Shown here: positions 24,563 to 32,791 of the stretch, one piece after another
How the letters are laid out: every line of letters starts with the position of its first letter
Position numbering within the stretch: the stretch's first letter is position 1
Assembly (NCBI GenBank): GCA_017482565.1
Contig: JAFUMO010000019.1
Location: 1-40,586 of the forward strand
DNA from: Bacteroidales bacterium
GTDB taxonomy: Bacteria > Bacteroidota > Bacteroidia > Bacteroidales > UBA932
Length of the DNA: 40,586 nt
Direction: 5' to 3'
Notes under the pieces: model-generated
What the model saw: the letters and a program-made list of their open reading frames with translations, nothing else
Told to the model about the DNA's origin: nothing
Database searches by the model: none
Position numbers and translations under genes: made by a program

Positions 24563-26290
24563 ATGAGTACAGACATTCAAATAGCAAGGGAGCACAAGAT
24601 GCTCCATATAGAGAAAATATCAGAAAAGCTTGGTATAGACAAGGAAGACCTTGAACTTTATGGGAAGTACAAGGCAAAGATACCTCTTTCATACAAGGGG
24701 AAGGATACCGGGAAGAAAGGTGCGCTTATACTGGTTTCCGCTATTTCGCCCACTCCGGCAGGAGAGGGGAAGACAACGGTTTCAATAGGGCTGGCACAGG
24801 CAATGAACAGAAACGGGCACCAGACAACAGTGGTGCTTAGGGAACCATCCCTGGGGCCGGTGTTTGGAATCAAGGGCGGTGCAACGGGAGGAGGCTATTC
24901 GCAGGTGGTCCCTATGGAGGACATCAACCTCCACTTTACAGGGGATTTCTCAGCTGTGGAGAAGGCCCATAACCTGCTGGCTGCGGTGATAGACAACAAT
25001 ATACAGAGCAAGAAACGCTCCCTGAACATAGATCCCCGTACCATCTCCTGGAAGAGGGTGATGGATATGAACGACCGCTCCCTCAGGCATGTGGTTGTGG
25101 GGTTGGGCGGCACCTCGTCGGGAATACCAAGGGAAACAGGGTTTGACATCACGGCTGCCTCGGAGATTATGGCAATCCTCTGCCTGAGTGAGGATCTGCA
25201 GGACCTGAAGCGGAGGCTGGGAAACATCTTTGTGGGATATACCTTTGACAAGAAGCCCATTTATGCCCGTGACCTTAAGGCCAACGGGGCAATGGCAGCC
25301 CTGCTGAAGGATGCCATAAAGCCAAATCTGGTGCAGACCCTGGAACATACCCCGGCCCTTATACATGGAGGGCCTTTTGCCAACATTGCTCAGGGAACCA
25401 ACACCGTGATTGCAACAAAAACTTCGCTGGCATTGAGCGATTATACAATCACTGAGGCAGGATTCGGCTTTGATCTTGGAGCAGAGAAGTTCCTGGATAT
25501 CAAATGCCGCAATGCAGGACTTAACCCTCAGGCTGTGGTGCTGGTGGCTACCGTAAGGGCGCTGAAATACCACGGAGGAATGGCCCTGAAGGAGCTGAAG
25601 GAGGAGACAACTGCCTGTGCGGAGGGTAATTGCCCTATAGAGGAGATAACCCATAGGGTGGATTCACTGAAGGCCGGCATAGGTAACCTGCAGAAACATA
25701 TAGAGAATATCAGGCAGTTCAACCTCACACCGGTGGTGGCAATAAACAGATTCACCACAGATGCCCAGGCGGAGATAGACTTCATAAAGGAGAGCTGTGA
25801 CCAGCTGGGTGTGGAATGTGCCGTAGCAGAGGTTTGGGCCAAAGGAGGGCAGGGGGCTCTGGAACTTGCGGAAAAAGTTGTGAAAGCTGTGGATGAAAGC
25901 ATAGCCCAAGGCAACCGCTTCACCCCAATGTATGAGCTGGGGGAGAGTGTGGAAGCAAAGATTGAGAAGATTGCCAAAAAGATTTACGGGGCGGAAGCTG
26001 TAGATTATACCGCCAAGGCCAAGGCAGACCTGAAGAAAATCTATGACCTCGGGCTGCAGGATCTGGCAATATGTATGGCCAAGACCCAGAAATCCCTCTC
26101 AGACAACCCTGCCCTGCTGGGCCGCCCTAAGGACTTCATTATAACCGTGAGGGAGATAGAAATTGCCGCAGGTGCAGGCTTCCTCATCCCGATAACCGGC
26201 GAGATAATGAGGATGCCGGGGCTTCCTGAAACCCCTGCCTCCGAAGCAATGGACATAGATGAGGCGGGAGAAATAAGCGGACTTTTCTAA
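24563..26290 (+). CDS. fhs: Formate-tetrahydrofolate ligase
   Basis: 575 residues. It catalyses the ATP-dependent joining of formate to tetrahydrofolate to give 10-formyl-THF in one-carbon metabolism. The nucleotide-binding loop SPTPAGEGKTT (62-72) and the motifs LREPSLGPVFGIKGGATGGG (92-111), with FTGDFSAVEKAHNLLAA, are unmistakable. Length is about 20 over the usual 555. The cytosolic enzyme acts alone here; no folD or glycine-cleavage genes are adjacent. It is transcribed divergently from the EamA gene and ends at a hairpin shared with a convergent gene. A TATCTTTA box (24527-24534) may be part of its promoter, without a -33 box. Confidence 0.97.
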   Translation: MSTDIQIAREHKMLHIEKISEKLGIDKEDLELYGKYKAKIPLSYKGKDTGKKGALILVSAISPTPAGEGKTTVSIGLAQAMNRNGHQTTVVLREPSLGPVFGIKGGATGGGYSQVVPMEDINLHFTGDFSAVEKAHNLLAAVIDNNIQSKKRSLNIDPRTISWKRVMDMNDRSLRHVVVGLGGTSSGIPRETGFDITAASEIMAILCLSEDLQDLKRRLGNIFVGYTFDKKPIYARDLKANGAMAALLKDAIKPNLVQTLEHTPALIHGGPFANIAQGTNTVIATKTSLALSDYTITEAGFGFDLGAEKFLDIKCRNAGLNPQAVVLVATVRALKYHGGMALKELKEETTACAEGNCPIEEITHRVDSLKAGIGNLQKHIENIRQFNLTPVVAINRFTTDAQAEIDFIKESCDQLGVECAVAEVWAKGGQGALELAEKVVKAVDESIAQGNRFTPMYELGESVEAKIEKIAKKIYGAEAVDYTAKAKADLKKIYDLGLQDLAICMAKTQKSLSDNPALLGRPKDFIITVREIEIAAGAGFLIPITGEIMRMPGLPETPASEAMDIDEAGEISGLF

Positions 26291-26308
26291 AACCGGTATA
26301 ATGTGAGT

Positions 26309-26343
26309 GAACCCCGGAAGGACTTGTCTGCCTTCCGGGGTTC
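26309..26343. terminator. Strong hairpin between convergent genes, probably bidirectional terminator
   Basis: A 13-bp stem, GAACCCCGGAAGG (26309-26321) with its complement (26331-26343), loop of 9. The T tract on either side is poor, but position between the stops of fhs (26290) and the minus-strand gene (26353) supports a terminator. Confidence 0.75.
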
Positions 26344-26352
26344 GCCTCATTT

Positions 26353-26778
26353 TCACTTCTTCTGTTTCTTCAGATCTTCCTTCAGGTAATACTTCCCGTC
26401 CTTGCCCTTCTTGTACTCCTTTCCCTTTCCAAGATACTTCAGGTATTTGATATATTGCTGGTCATCAAGTACAAGCTTGAAGGCATCAATGGTCTTCTGT
26501 ATCCATTTCTCGCGGGTGGTGGTATAGCTGTCAAGATCCTGGCTTCCCCTTCCCCTCAAGGCTTCCATGTCATCTGAAAGGCCGGTAAAGTTGGCTCTCA
26601 TTATTGAATCAACAAAAAACAGCTGTGAACCGGTAAGACCAAGTTCCTTCTCCAGCTTCTCAGCCTCAATGATGGCCATCTCTTCAGGACTCTTCTGTTC
26701 TTCCTGCTGCTGTGCAGCCAAAGGATTGGTAAAGAATAGTGCCGCAATGGCAAGAATACAAACAAATGCCTCTCTCAT
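26353..26778 (-). CDS. Small secreted helical protein, Spy/DUF4890-like
   Basis: 141 residues. A signal peptide (to about PLAAQ) is followed by a Gln/Glu-rich start, a charged helical region with LEKELGLTGSQLFFVDSI and EALRGRGSQD, and a Lys-rich C-terminus (KGKEYKKGKDGKYY). This pattern of 'eLgLt..Ql..v..i' heptads is shared by periplasmic chaperone-like Spy/CpxP-type and DUF4890 proteins of Bacteroidota. I cannot assign a substrate. It is divergent from the C69 dipeptidase gene and convergent with fhs. Confidence 0.75.
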   Translation of the reverse strand: MREAFVCILAIAALFFTNPLAAQQQEEQKSPEEMAIIEAEKLEKELGLTGSQLFFVDSIMRANFTGLSDDMEALRGRGSQDLDSYTTTREKWIQKTIDAFKLVLDDQQYIKYLKYLGKGKEYKKGKDGKYYLKEDLKKQKK

Positions 26779-26792
26779 CTGAATTTTTATTT

Positions 26793-26800
26793 TATATTTG
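26793..26800 (+). promoter_or_regulatory. Possible -7 box for the dipeptidase gene
   Basis: TATATTTG on the plus strand, 43 bp before the ATG at 26844, predicting a start near 26804. No TTTG lies at the -33 distance. Confidence 0.3.
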
Positions 26801-26843
26801 TAATTGTCCGCTAAGATAATAAAAACACATAAAATAAACAGAT

Positions 26844-28553
26844 ATGAAACTAATTTTTAGGACATTATTGGTTGCAGCGGCGCTTATGCTCTCTGTAAAT
26901 GCGTCAGAGGCATGCAGCAACCTCCTCATTACAAAAGGAGCCAGTAAGGATGGATCTGTAATGGTAACATATTCGGCAGATTCACATACCCTTTATGGAG
27001 AACTCTACTTTACCCCTGCAGGCATTTTCCCCAAGGGTAGCAGACTCAAGGTATTTGAGTGGGACAGCGGCAATTATATGGGGGAGATAGCCCAGGTTGC
27101 CCGCACCTATTCAACCATGGGAAACATGAACGAGCATCAGCTCATTATAACTGAAACAACTTTCGGGGGCCGCCACGAACTTGTGGATACCACAGGCATC
27201 ATTGATTACGGTTCACTTATCTACATTACCCTCCAGCGTGCCAAGACAGCCCGTGAGGCTATAAAGGTGATGACAGAGCTTGTAGCGGAGTACGGCTACA
27301 GTTCAGGCGGAGAGTCATTTTCCATTGCAGACAAGGATGAGGTATGGATTATGGAGATGATAGGAAAGGGGACAAAGCTCAATGCAAAAGGGAAAAATGA
27401 GAACAAGGGAGCTGTATGGGTGGCTATCCGTATTCCCGACGGTTATGTCTCAGCCCATGCCAACCAGTCCCGCATAGACAAGATTCCTTTCACAGATGCA
27501 GAGAACTGCCTATGGGCAGAGGATGTGGTATCCTTTGCAAGGGAGGCCGGCCTCTATGAGGGGACAGATGAGGATTTCAGTTTCTGTGATACATATGCCC
27601 CGGCAGATTTCAGCGCCCTCAGGGCTTGTGAAGCCCGGGTATGGGCTGCATTCAATATCCTTGGCGGTGGAATGATAGGTGACAAGCCTGCAATGGACTA
27701 CTTTGATTTTGCAAGCGGAGCAAATGCAACAAACAAGATGCCCCTATATATCAAGCCTGCCCATAAGTTGACAGTAAAGGAGGTGGCCGATGTAATGAGG
27801 GATCATTTTGAGGATACACCTCTTGATATGAGAAAAGATATTGGAGCCGGCGGATTTGAGTCACCTGTAAGGTGGAACCCCCTCTCATTTGAGGTTGACA
27901 GTGTAAAGTACGTGAACGAGCGTCCTATTGCTACAAAACAGACCGGATTCTGGCTGCTCGGTCAGGCCCGCAACTGGTTGCCTGATGAGATTGGCGGTAT
28001 CCTCTGGTTTGGTGTGGATGATGCTGCAACCTCTTGCCTTACCCCGGTCTACTCAAGCGGCCTCAGGGCCCCTAAATGTTTTGAGTCAGGCAACGGCCAC
28101 ATGACACAGTACTCACCTACATCAGCGTTCTGGCTCTTCAACAGGGTGGCCCAGTTTGCATACCTGAGATACAATGTAATTGCCCCTGAGGTGCAGCAGG
28201 CGGCTGCAGACCACGAGCTTGGTGCAATGCAGATAATCCCTACCGTAGATGAGGAGGCCCTCAGGCTCTACAAGAGCAATCCTGGAGAGGTTAAGGAGTA
28301 TCTGACAGTATGGAGCGAGAAATTTGCAGACCGCATGTTCAAGAAATGGAAGGAACTGGATGAGTATCTGCTGGTAAAACATCTGGATGGAAACATCAAG
28401 GTGCAGAATCCTGACGGCTCATTCAAGGATAATGGAGCCGGCAGGAATATCCCTGCCAGACCAATCCAGCCGGGCTACAGCGAGCATTGGAAACGCAAGG
28501 TTGTGGAAGATGCAGGCGGCAGGCTGAAAGTTGTACAGCCTAAGCAGAAATAA
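26844..28553 (+). CDS. C69-family dipeptidase (PepD-like, N-terminal nucleophile hydrolase)
   Basis: 569 residues with a signal peptide cut before Cys24 in EACSNLL; in C69 peptidases this Cys becomes the N-terminal nucleophile after processing. Other signatures are TYSADSHTLYGELYF, GGRHELVDTTGI and GYSSGGESFSIADKDEVWIMEM. It hydrolyses dipeptides, probably in the periplasm or at the surface. Length and order are typical for Bacteroidota homologues. A terminator follows. It is monocistronic and divergent from the small secreted protein gene. Confidence 0.93.
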   Translation: MKLIFRTLLVAAALMLSVNASEACSNLLITKGASKDGSVMVTYSADSHTLYGELYFTPAGIFPKGSRLKVFEWDSGNYMGEIAQVARTYSTMGNMNEHQLIITETTFGGRHELVDTTGIIDYGSLIYITLQRAKTAREAIKVMTELVAEYGYSSGGESFSIADKDEVWIMEMIGKGTKLNAKGKNENKGAVWVAIRIPDGYVSAHANQSRIDKIPFTDAENCLWAEDVVSFAREAGLYEGTDEDFSFCDTYAPADFSALRACEARVWAAFNILGGGMIGDKPAMDYFDFASGANATNKMPLYIKPAHKLTVKEVADVMRDHFEDTPLDMRKDIGAGGFESPVRWNPLSFEVDSVKYVNERPIATKQTGFWLLGQARNWLPDEIGGILWFGVDDAATSCLTPVYSSGLRAPKCFESGNGHMTQYSPTSAFWLFNRVAQFAYLRYNVIAPEVQQAAADHELGAMQIIPTVDEEALRLYKSNPGEVKEYLTVWSEKFADRMFKKWKELDEYLLVKHLDGNIKVQNPDGSFKDNGAGRNIPARPIQPGYSEHWKRKVVEDAGGRLKVVQPKQK

Positions 28554-28574
28554 CGGAACGCTGTTCCAGTATAG

Positions 28575-28617
28575 CCGGTCCTGGGGGAAACAACCTTTTC
28601 AGGGCCGGTTTTCTTTT
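28575..28617 (+). terminator. Intrinsic terminator of the dipeptidase gene
   Basis: CCGGTCCTG (28575-28583) pairs with CAGGGCCGG (28600-28608; one G-U), loop 16 nt, followed by TTTTCTTTT (28609-28617). It starts 22 bp after the stop codon. Confidence 0.8.
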
Positions 28618-28619
28618 GG

Positions 28620-28813
28620 GAACATCTTTATATTTTCCGGGACAAGCCCCTTTCTTAAACGGGCCAATTTTAAAGTATTTTGGACCTTTACGCCCTTTTT
28701 CCCTTTCATTTATTTTGCACCATATTTTTCCAAACAGGCCATGGGAGTGCGGCTCCGGCAGCTATTTCCTGTGGCTCTGTGTGGGATAAACCGTCATGAT
28801 ATGGGATTGTAAA
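28620..28813. other. Intergenic region between the dipeptidase and the sugar operon
   Basis: About 190 bp, mostly T- and C-rich on the plus strand. Imperfect -7-like boxes (TATTTTG, one T short) occur near 28676 and 28711; no full promoter is found. The operon promoter must lie here but is not of consensus form. Confidence 0.4.
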
Positions 28814-29827
28814 ATGGAGAAGGTTATCGTTACCGGAGCTGCCGGGTTTATCGGACATCATCTGTGCAAGGCACTTGTTGCCTGTGGCCATGATGTGCTC
28901 GGATGTGATTCCCTGAACACTTATTATGATATCAGGCTTAAAAGGGGAAGGCTTCAGGATCTTGGGATAGCTGGGGGAAAATATGGGGAAGTCTGCAGCA
29001 GTTCCCTCCATGGCAACATGAGATTTGTATGGCTCAATCTGGAGGATAGGGTGAAGCTGGAGCAGATTTTTGAAAAGGAGAGGTTTACATTGGCAATAAA
29101 CCTTGCAGCCCAGGCAGGGGTGAGATATTCCCTTGAGAACCCACAGGCGTATATAGACAGTAATGTAACGGGGTTCCTGAATGTGCTGGAGTGCTGCCGC
29201 AATTATCCCGTGGGACATCTGTTGTATGCCTCTTCAAGTTCCGTATATGGAGGAAACGAAAAGGTGCCGTTCAGTGAAAAGGATGCGGTGGAGCACCCTG
29301 TTTCCCTTTATGCGGCAACAAAGAGGAGCAATGAACTTATGGCGGAGGTATATGCCAGGCTGTTTGGAGTAGCTTCGTCGGGAATGAGATTCTTTACTGT
29401 ATATGGGCCCTGGGGAAGGCCGGATATGGCTCCCATGCTCTTTGCAGATGCAATAATGCACGGCAGGCCTATAAAGGTGTTCAATAATGGGGATATGGAG
29501 AGGGACTTCACTTTTGTGGGTGATATTGTAAAGAGCATAATGCTCCTTTTGGATAAGGTGCCTTGTGGGGCTGTCCCAACTACAGTGTATAATATAGGAT
29601 GCGGTTCCCCCGTGAGGCTGGTTGATTTTATACATACTTTGGAAGATGCACTGGAGAGGAGGGCGGAACTGGAGTATTGCCCTATGCAGAAGGGGGATGT
29701 GGTGAGGACCTGGGCAGACACTTCATATTTGAGGGAGAAGACAGGATATGCTCCGGTAACTTCCTTGAAGGAGGGAACCGCTCTTTTTGCCCGGTGGTAC
29801 AAGTCGGTAATGAATCCGTTAAGGTAG
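28814..29827 (+). CDS. UDP-glucuronate 4-epimerase (LpsL-like)
   Basis: 337 residues from ATG 28814 (an in-frame ATG at 28796 is possible). An NAD-dependent extended SDR: GAAGFIG near the N-terminus, catalytic SSSSVYG and YAATK, and the sequences RSNELMAEVYARLFG and RFFTVYGPWGRPDMA that mark UDP-glucuronate 4-epimerases rather than GalE. The reaction makes UDP-galacturonate from UDP-glucuronate. A loop of Gly/Ser-rich residues (about 45-65) interrupts the usual region. It is the first gene of a plus-strand operon with a lipid-linked glycosyltransferase and an ArnT-like protein, so the nucleotide sugar made here probably feeds that pathway. Confidence 0.92.
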   Translation: MEKVIVTGAAGFIGHHLCKALVACGHDVLGCDSLNTYYDIRLKRGRLQDLGIAGGKYGEVCSSSLHGNMRFVWLNLEDRVKLEQIFEKERFTLAINLAAQAGVRYSLENPQAYIDSNVTGFLNVLECCRNYPVGHLLYASSSSVYGGNEKVPFSEKDAVEHPVSLYAATKRSNELMAEVYARLFGVASSGMRFFTVYGPWGRPDMAPMLFADAIMHGRPIKVFNNGDMERDFTFVGDIVKSIMLLLDKVPCGAVPTTVYNIGCGSPVRLVDFIHTLEDALERRAELEYCPMQKGDVVRTWADTSYLREKTGYAPVTSLKEGTALFARWYKSVMNPLR

Positions 29828-29835
29828 GTATTGAT

Positions 29836-30570
29836 ATGAAAAACAAGACAAAGGAGTATTATTTTACGGTAATTGTGCCAGTCTATAATGAGATTGGGAA
29901 CATGATGAGACTGGAGGAGACTTTTTCCTCATGGCTGAAGGAGGCTCCGTGCAGTGCTTGTGTGCTTTTTGTGGATGACGGTTCCACAGATGGCAGCCGT
30001 GAGGCGATAGGCGGCATTTGCAGGAAGAATGAGGATATGTTCTATATCTCTTTAGGGAAGAACAGGGGGTTGAGCGCGGCCATAAAGGCAGGAATAGATT
30101 ATACCTGTTCTCCGTTGCTCGGATATATTGATGCGGATTTGCAGACTTCCCCGTCAGATTTCGGGCTGCTGCTGCAATACGCAGGAGAGTACCAGCTGGT
30201 GAACGGTATAAGGGTAAACAGAAAAGACTCAGCTTTCAAGCGCATGCAGAGCAGGATTGCAAACGGGTTCCGGAGAATGATGACAGGAGACAGCGCTACA
30301 GATACGGGTTGCCCGCTTAAGGTGATGCATACAAGCACTGCAAAGAGGATTCCCATGTTCAAGGGGATGCACAGGTTCTTCCCTGCCCTTGTGATGCTTC
30401 AGGAGGGGGCAAAATATAAGGAGGTTCCGGTAAACCATTATCCCAGGGTGGCCGGAAAATCCAAGTTCAGTATATGGAACCGGCTTGCAGGCCCCTTTGC
30501 AGATTGTTTCGCCTACAGATGGATGCGCAAGAGGGCAATCAATTATAATATAACGGGGCAAAATATATAG
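29836..30570 (+). CDS. GT2 glycosyltransferase, polyprenyl-phosphate type (ArnC/Dpm1-like)
   Basis: 244 residues from ATG 29836 (8 bp after the epimerase stop). A GT-A fold with IVPVYNEIGN near the N-terminus, VDDGSTDGS (nucleotide site) and DADLQTSP (metal-binding DxD-like). The motif set is that of dolichol-/undecaprenyl-phosphate sugar transferases, which move a sugar from a nucleotide to a lipid phosphate on the cytoplasmic side. Unlike ArnC it has no C-terminal membrane helices, so it must be peripheral. With the epimerase beside it, polyprenyl-phosphate-galacturonate is a plausible product, as with rhizobial RgtE; this is inference. Confidence 0.88.
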   Translation: MKNKTKEYYFTVIVPVYNEIGNMMRLEETFSSWLKEAPCSACVLFVDDGSTDGSREAIGGICRKNEDMFYISLGKNRGLSAAIKAGIDYTCSPLLGYIDADLQTSPSDFGLLLQYAGEYQLVNGIRVNRKDSAFKRMQSRIANGFRRMMTGDSATDTGCPLKVMHTSTAKRIPMFKGMHRFFPALVMLQEGAKYKEVPVNHYPRVAGKSKFSIWNRLAGPFADCFAYRWMRKRAINYNITGQNI

Positions 30571-30572
30571 CT

Positions 30573-31202
30573 ATGTGGATATATTATGTAGGGTTTCTGG
30601 CCCAGGGATTTTTCTCTGCAAGGGTGCTTATACAGTGGTTTCTCTCAGAAAAGGCCAATAAAGTTGTATCTCCTGCGGCATATTGGGTATGCAGTTTGAT
30701 GGGATCATATCTCCTTTATGTGTATGGATGTCTGAGAAATGACTTTACAATTATTCTGGGACAGCTCATTTCCTATTACATCTATCTGTGGAATCTTGAT
30801 GCAAAGGGGATATGGGGTTCGCTCCATAAGGGTATGAGGGTGCTGCTGGCAATAACCCCGGTAGTTGCGGTGATCTTCCTTGTCTCAGATTTTGATGCCT
30901 TTGTAGCCTCTTTTGTGTTGAGTGATGAAGTACCTTTGTGTCTGGTTATATTCGGTTCTACCGGGCAGCTTATATTTGCTTTGAGGTTTTTTTACCAGTG
31001 GCATTGTTCCCGCAAGGCAGGGGCTTCGGTTCTCCCTGCAGGATTTTGGATGATGAGCCTGCTTGGAGCTGTAATTATTCTTTCTTATGGAGTAATGAGG
31101 GGTGATCCTGTAATCATACTTGGGCAAAGTGTAGGGTTCATTTCATACGCCAGGAATCTCATTATAGGGTATAGGGAGGCCGGCAACAGGGAGGGAGCAT
31201 GA
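30573..31202 (+). CDS. Membrane protein with two LAB_N (LpxB N-terminal-like) domains
   Basis: 209 residues with six or more helices. Two copies of the LAB_N signature: copy one has SARVLIQWFLSEKANKVVSP and LYVYGCLRNDFTIILGQL; copy two has ALRFFYQWHCSRKAGASVLP and LSYGVMRGDPVIILGQSVG. Single-copy LAB_N proteins are small membrane proteins that go with lipid-A glycosyltransferases and are suspected to move or present lipid-linked sugars. The doubled form may work as an internal dimer. It begins 2 bp after the GT2 stop and overlaps the next gene by 4 bp. Confidence 0.88.
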   Translation: MWIYYVGFLAQGFFSARVLIQWFLSEKANKVVSPAAYWVCSLMGSYLLYVYGCLRNDFTIILGQLISYYIYLWNLDAKGIWGSLHKGMRVLLAITPVVAVIFLVSDFDAFVASFVLSDEVPLCLVIFGSTGQLIFALRFFYQWHCSRKAGASVLPAGFWMMSLLGAVIILSYGVMRGDPVIILGQSVGFISYARNLIIGYREAGNREGA

Positions 31203-32752
31203 AGAACAATGTATGGAGAGTTATAGCTTTTGTTTCGGCAGCCCTGCTTCCTGTTCTCCTTTTGAGGGATTTCACCCCCTCTCATGAGTTGCGTTATCTT
31301 GCCATAGCAGATGATGCATTGGAACAGGGGAACTGTTTTACATTTCACAATAATGGTGAGCTATATGCAGATAAGCCGCCTCTGTTCTTCTGGTTCATAA
31401 TGTTGGGGAAAACAATATTCGGGGAGCATAAAATGTGGTTCCTCTCACTTTTCTCCCTGATACCTGCATTCATTACAATACTTACAATGGACAAATGGTG
31501 CAGCAGGGCAATGGATTTAGGGCAGAGGAGGGTGGCTGCCCTCATGCTTGCAAGCTGCGGCCTTTTTGCAGGGCTGGCCGTTTTCCTGCGTATGGATATG
31601 CTTATGTGTATGTTCATCATCCTCTCCCTCCATACATTCTGGCAGATATACAGCGGAAATGTGGCTTTGAGGAACAGAATCCTCTTCCCCACATATATAT
31701 TCCTCGCCCTTTTCAGCAAAGGTCCGGTAGGGCTGCTGATGCCCCTTGTAGCCACCGTCTCTTTCCTGGTCATGGAAAGGAAGGCAAAGGAAATTTTCAG
31801 ATACTGGGGATGGCTCACATGGGGAGTGCTGGCCTTGTGCTGTGCACTCTGGTTCGGCAGTGTATGGCTTGAAGGAGGGGCAGAATATCTGAATAATCTC
31901 CTCTTTCACCAGACAGTTGACAGGGCCGTAAATGCATTTCACCATAAAGAGCCCCTCTGGTATTATCTGGTTTCAATATGGTGGTCAATGGCTCCGTGGT
32001 CATTGCTTGTTATTGGAATCATTGTTGTGGCATTAAGAAAGAAAGTGCCTTTCTTCCCCTTGGAAAAGTTCCTGCTTATAGCAGCTGCTTCAACTTTTGT
32101 AATGCTTTCTCTCTCCAGTTCAAAGGTAGCAGTATATCTTATGCCGGCCTTTCCTCTTATGATATATGTTGGAGTCATGTTGTTGCCACGCTGGAGCGCA
32201 GTTTGGAGCAGGATAGCTCTGGCAGTTCCGGCTTCATTATGCGCTTTGGGTGCTGCAGGTGCCTTCACAGTTGGCCTTGCAACCGATATGGTTCCTCTGC
32301 TGGGGAATCCTTTCTGCATAGGTGCCGCATGTGTATTGTTTATAGGGGGGCTTGTCTCATTATGGAAATTGTGGAAGTCAGATTCAGTTTACGGTTCCAT
32401 ACGGTCACTTGCCGCTACTCTTTTTGCAGCCCTTTTTACAGGAGGTTTTGCACTTCCGGAAATCAATGTCTCAATAGGGTATAGGGAACTGTGCCTTATT
32501 GCACATGAAAAGGCGCAGGCTACAGCCGGCAGGAAGATATACACCTGGAATGTAAGCAGGGCCGAGAATATGAGTGTCCACCTTGGATATGACATAGTGA
32601 AAGTTTCACAGGAGGAGATGCTTGGCGGCAAATGCAAGGATGGAGTAATCATTCTCAAGAGCAAGAAAATAAAAGGCAATGGGGAGGTAGAACATTATCT
32701 GCAGGGAAAAGAATCCGTTGTATCCGGAAGGCATCTCATTGTGCTTCCGTGA
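31199..32752 (+). CDS. ArnT-like GT39 membrane glycosyltransferase
   Basis: 517 residues with about a dozen helices. Position and motifs (RDFTPSHELRYLAIA in the first periplasmic loop, then DKPPLFFW, FSKGP and FHHKEPLWYYL) match ArnT/PMT-type GT-C enzymes, which transfer a sugar from a polyprenyl-phosphate carrier to lipid A or protein in the periplasm. At the usual catalytic-Asp place of the first loop (canonical DE-x-RY) this protein has Ser28-His29-Glu30. The ATG overlaps the LAB_N stop by 4 bp. The likely acceptor is lipid A or core LPS and the donor a galacturonate-type lipid, by analogy with RgtA-D. Confidence 0.85.
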   Translation: MKNNVWRVIAFVSAALLPVLLLRDFTPSHELRYLAIADDALEQGNCFTFHNNGELYADKPPLFFWFIMLGKTIFGEHKMWFLSLFSLIPAFITILTMDKWCSRAMDLGQRRVAALMLASCGLFAGLAVFLRMDMLMCMFIILSLHTFWQIYSGNVALRNRILFPTYIFLALFSKGPVGLLMPLVATVSFLVMERKAKEIFRYWGWLTWGVLALCCALWFGSVWLEGGAEYLNNLLFHQTVDRAVNAFHHKEPLWYYLVSIWWSMAPWSLLVIGIIVVALRKKVPFFPLEKFLLIAAASTFVMLSLSSSKVAVYLMPAFPLMIYVGVMLLPRWSAVWSRIALAVPASLCALGAAGAFTVGLATDMVPLLGNPFCIGAACVLFIGGLVSLWKLWKSDSVYGSIRSLAATLFAALFTGGFALPEINVSIGYRELCLIAHEKAQATAGRKIYTWNVSRAENMSVHLGYDIVKVSQEEMLGGKCKDGVIILKSKKIKGNGEVEHYLQGKESVVSGRHLIVLP

Positions 32753-32791
32753 AGTGCCTTTTGAAAACCAGATTAATGAAAAAACTTCCTC

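Noticed and set aside
29677-29835. N-terminal extension of the GT2 glycosyltransferase
   Set aside because: The first 53 codons overlap the epimerase gene in another frame; the family N-terminus begins at the ATG at 29836.
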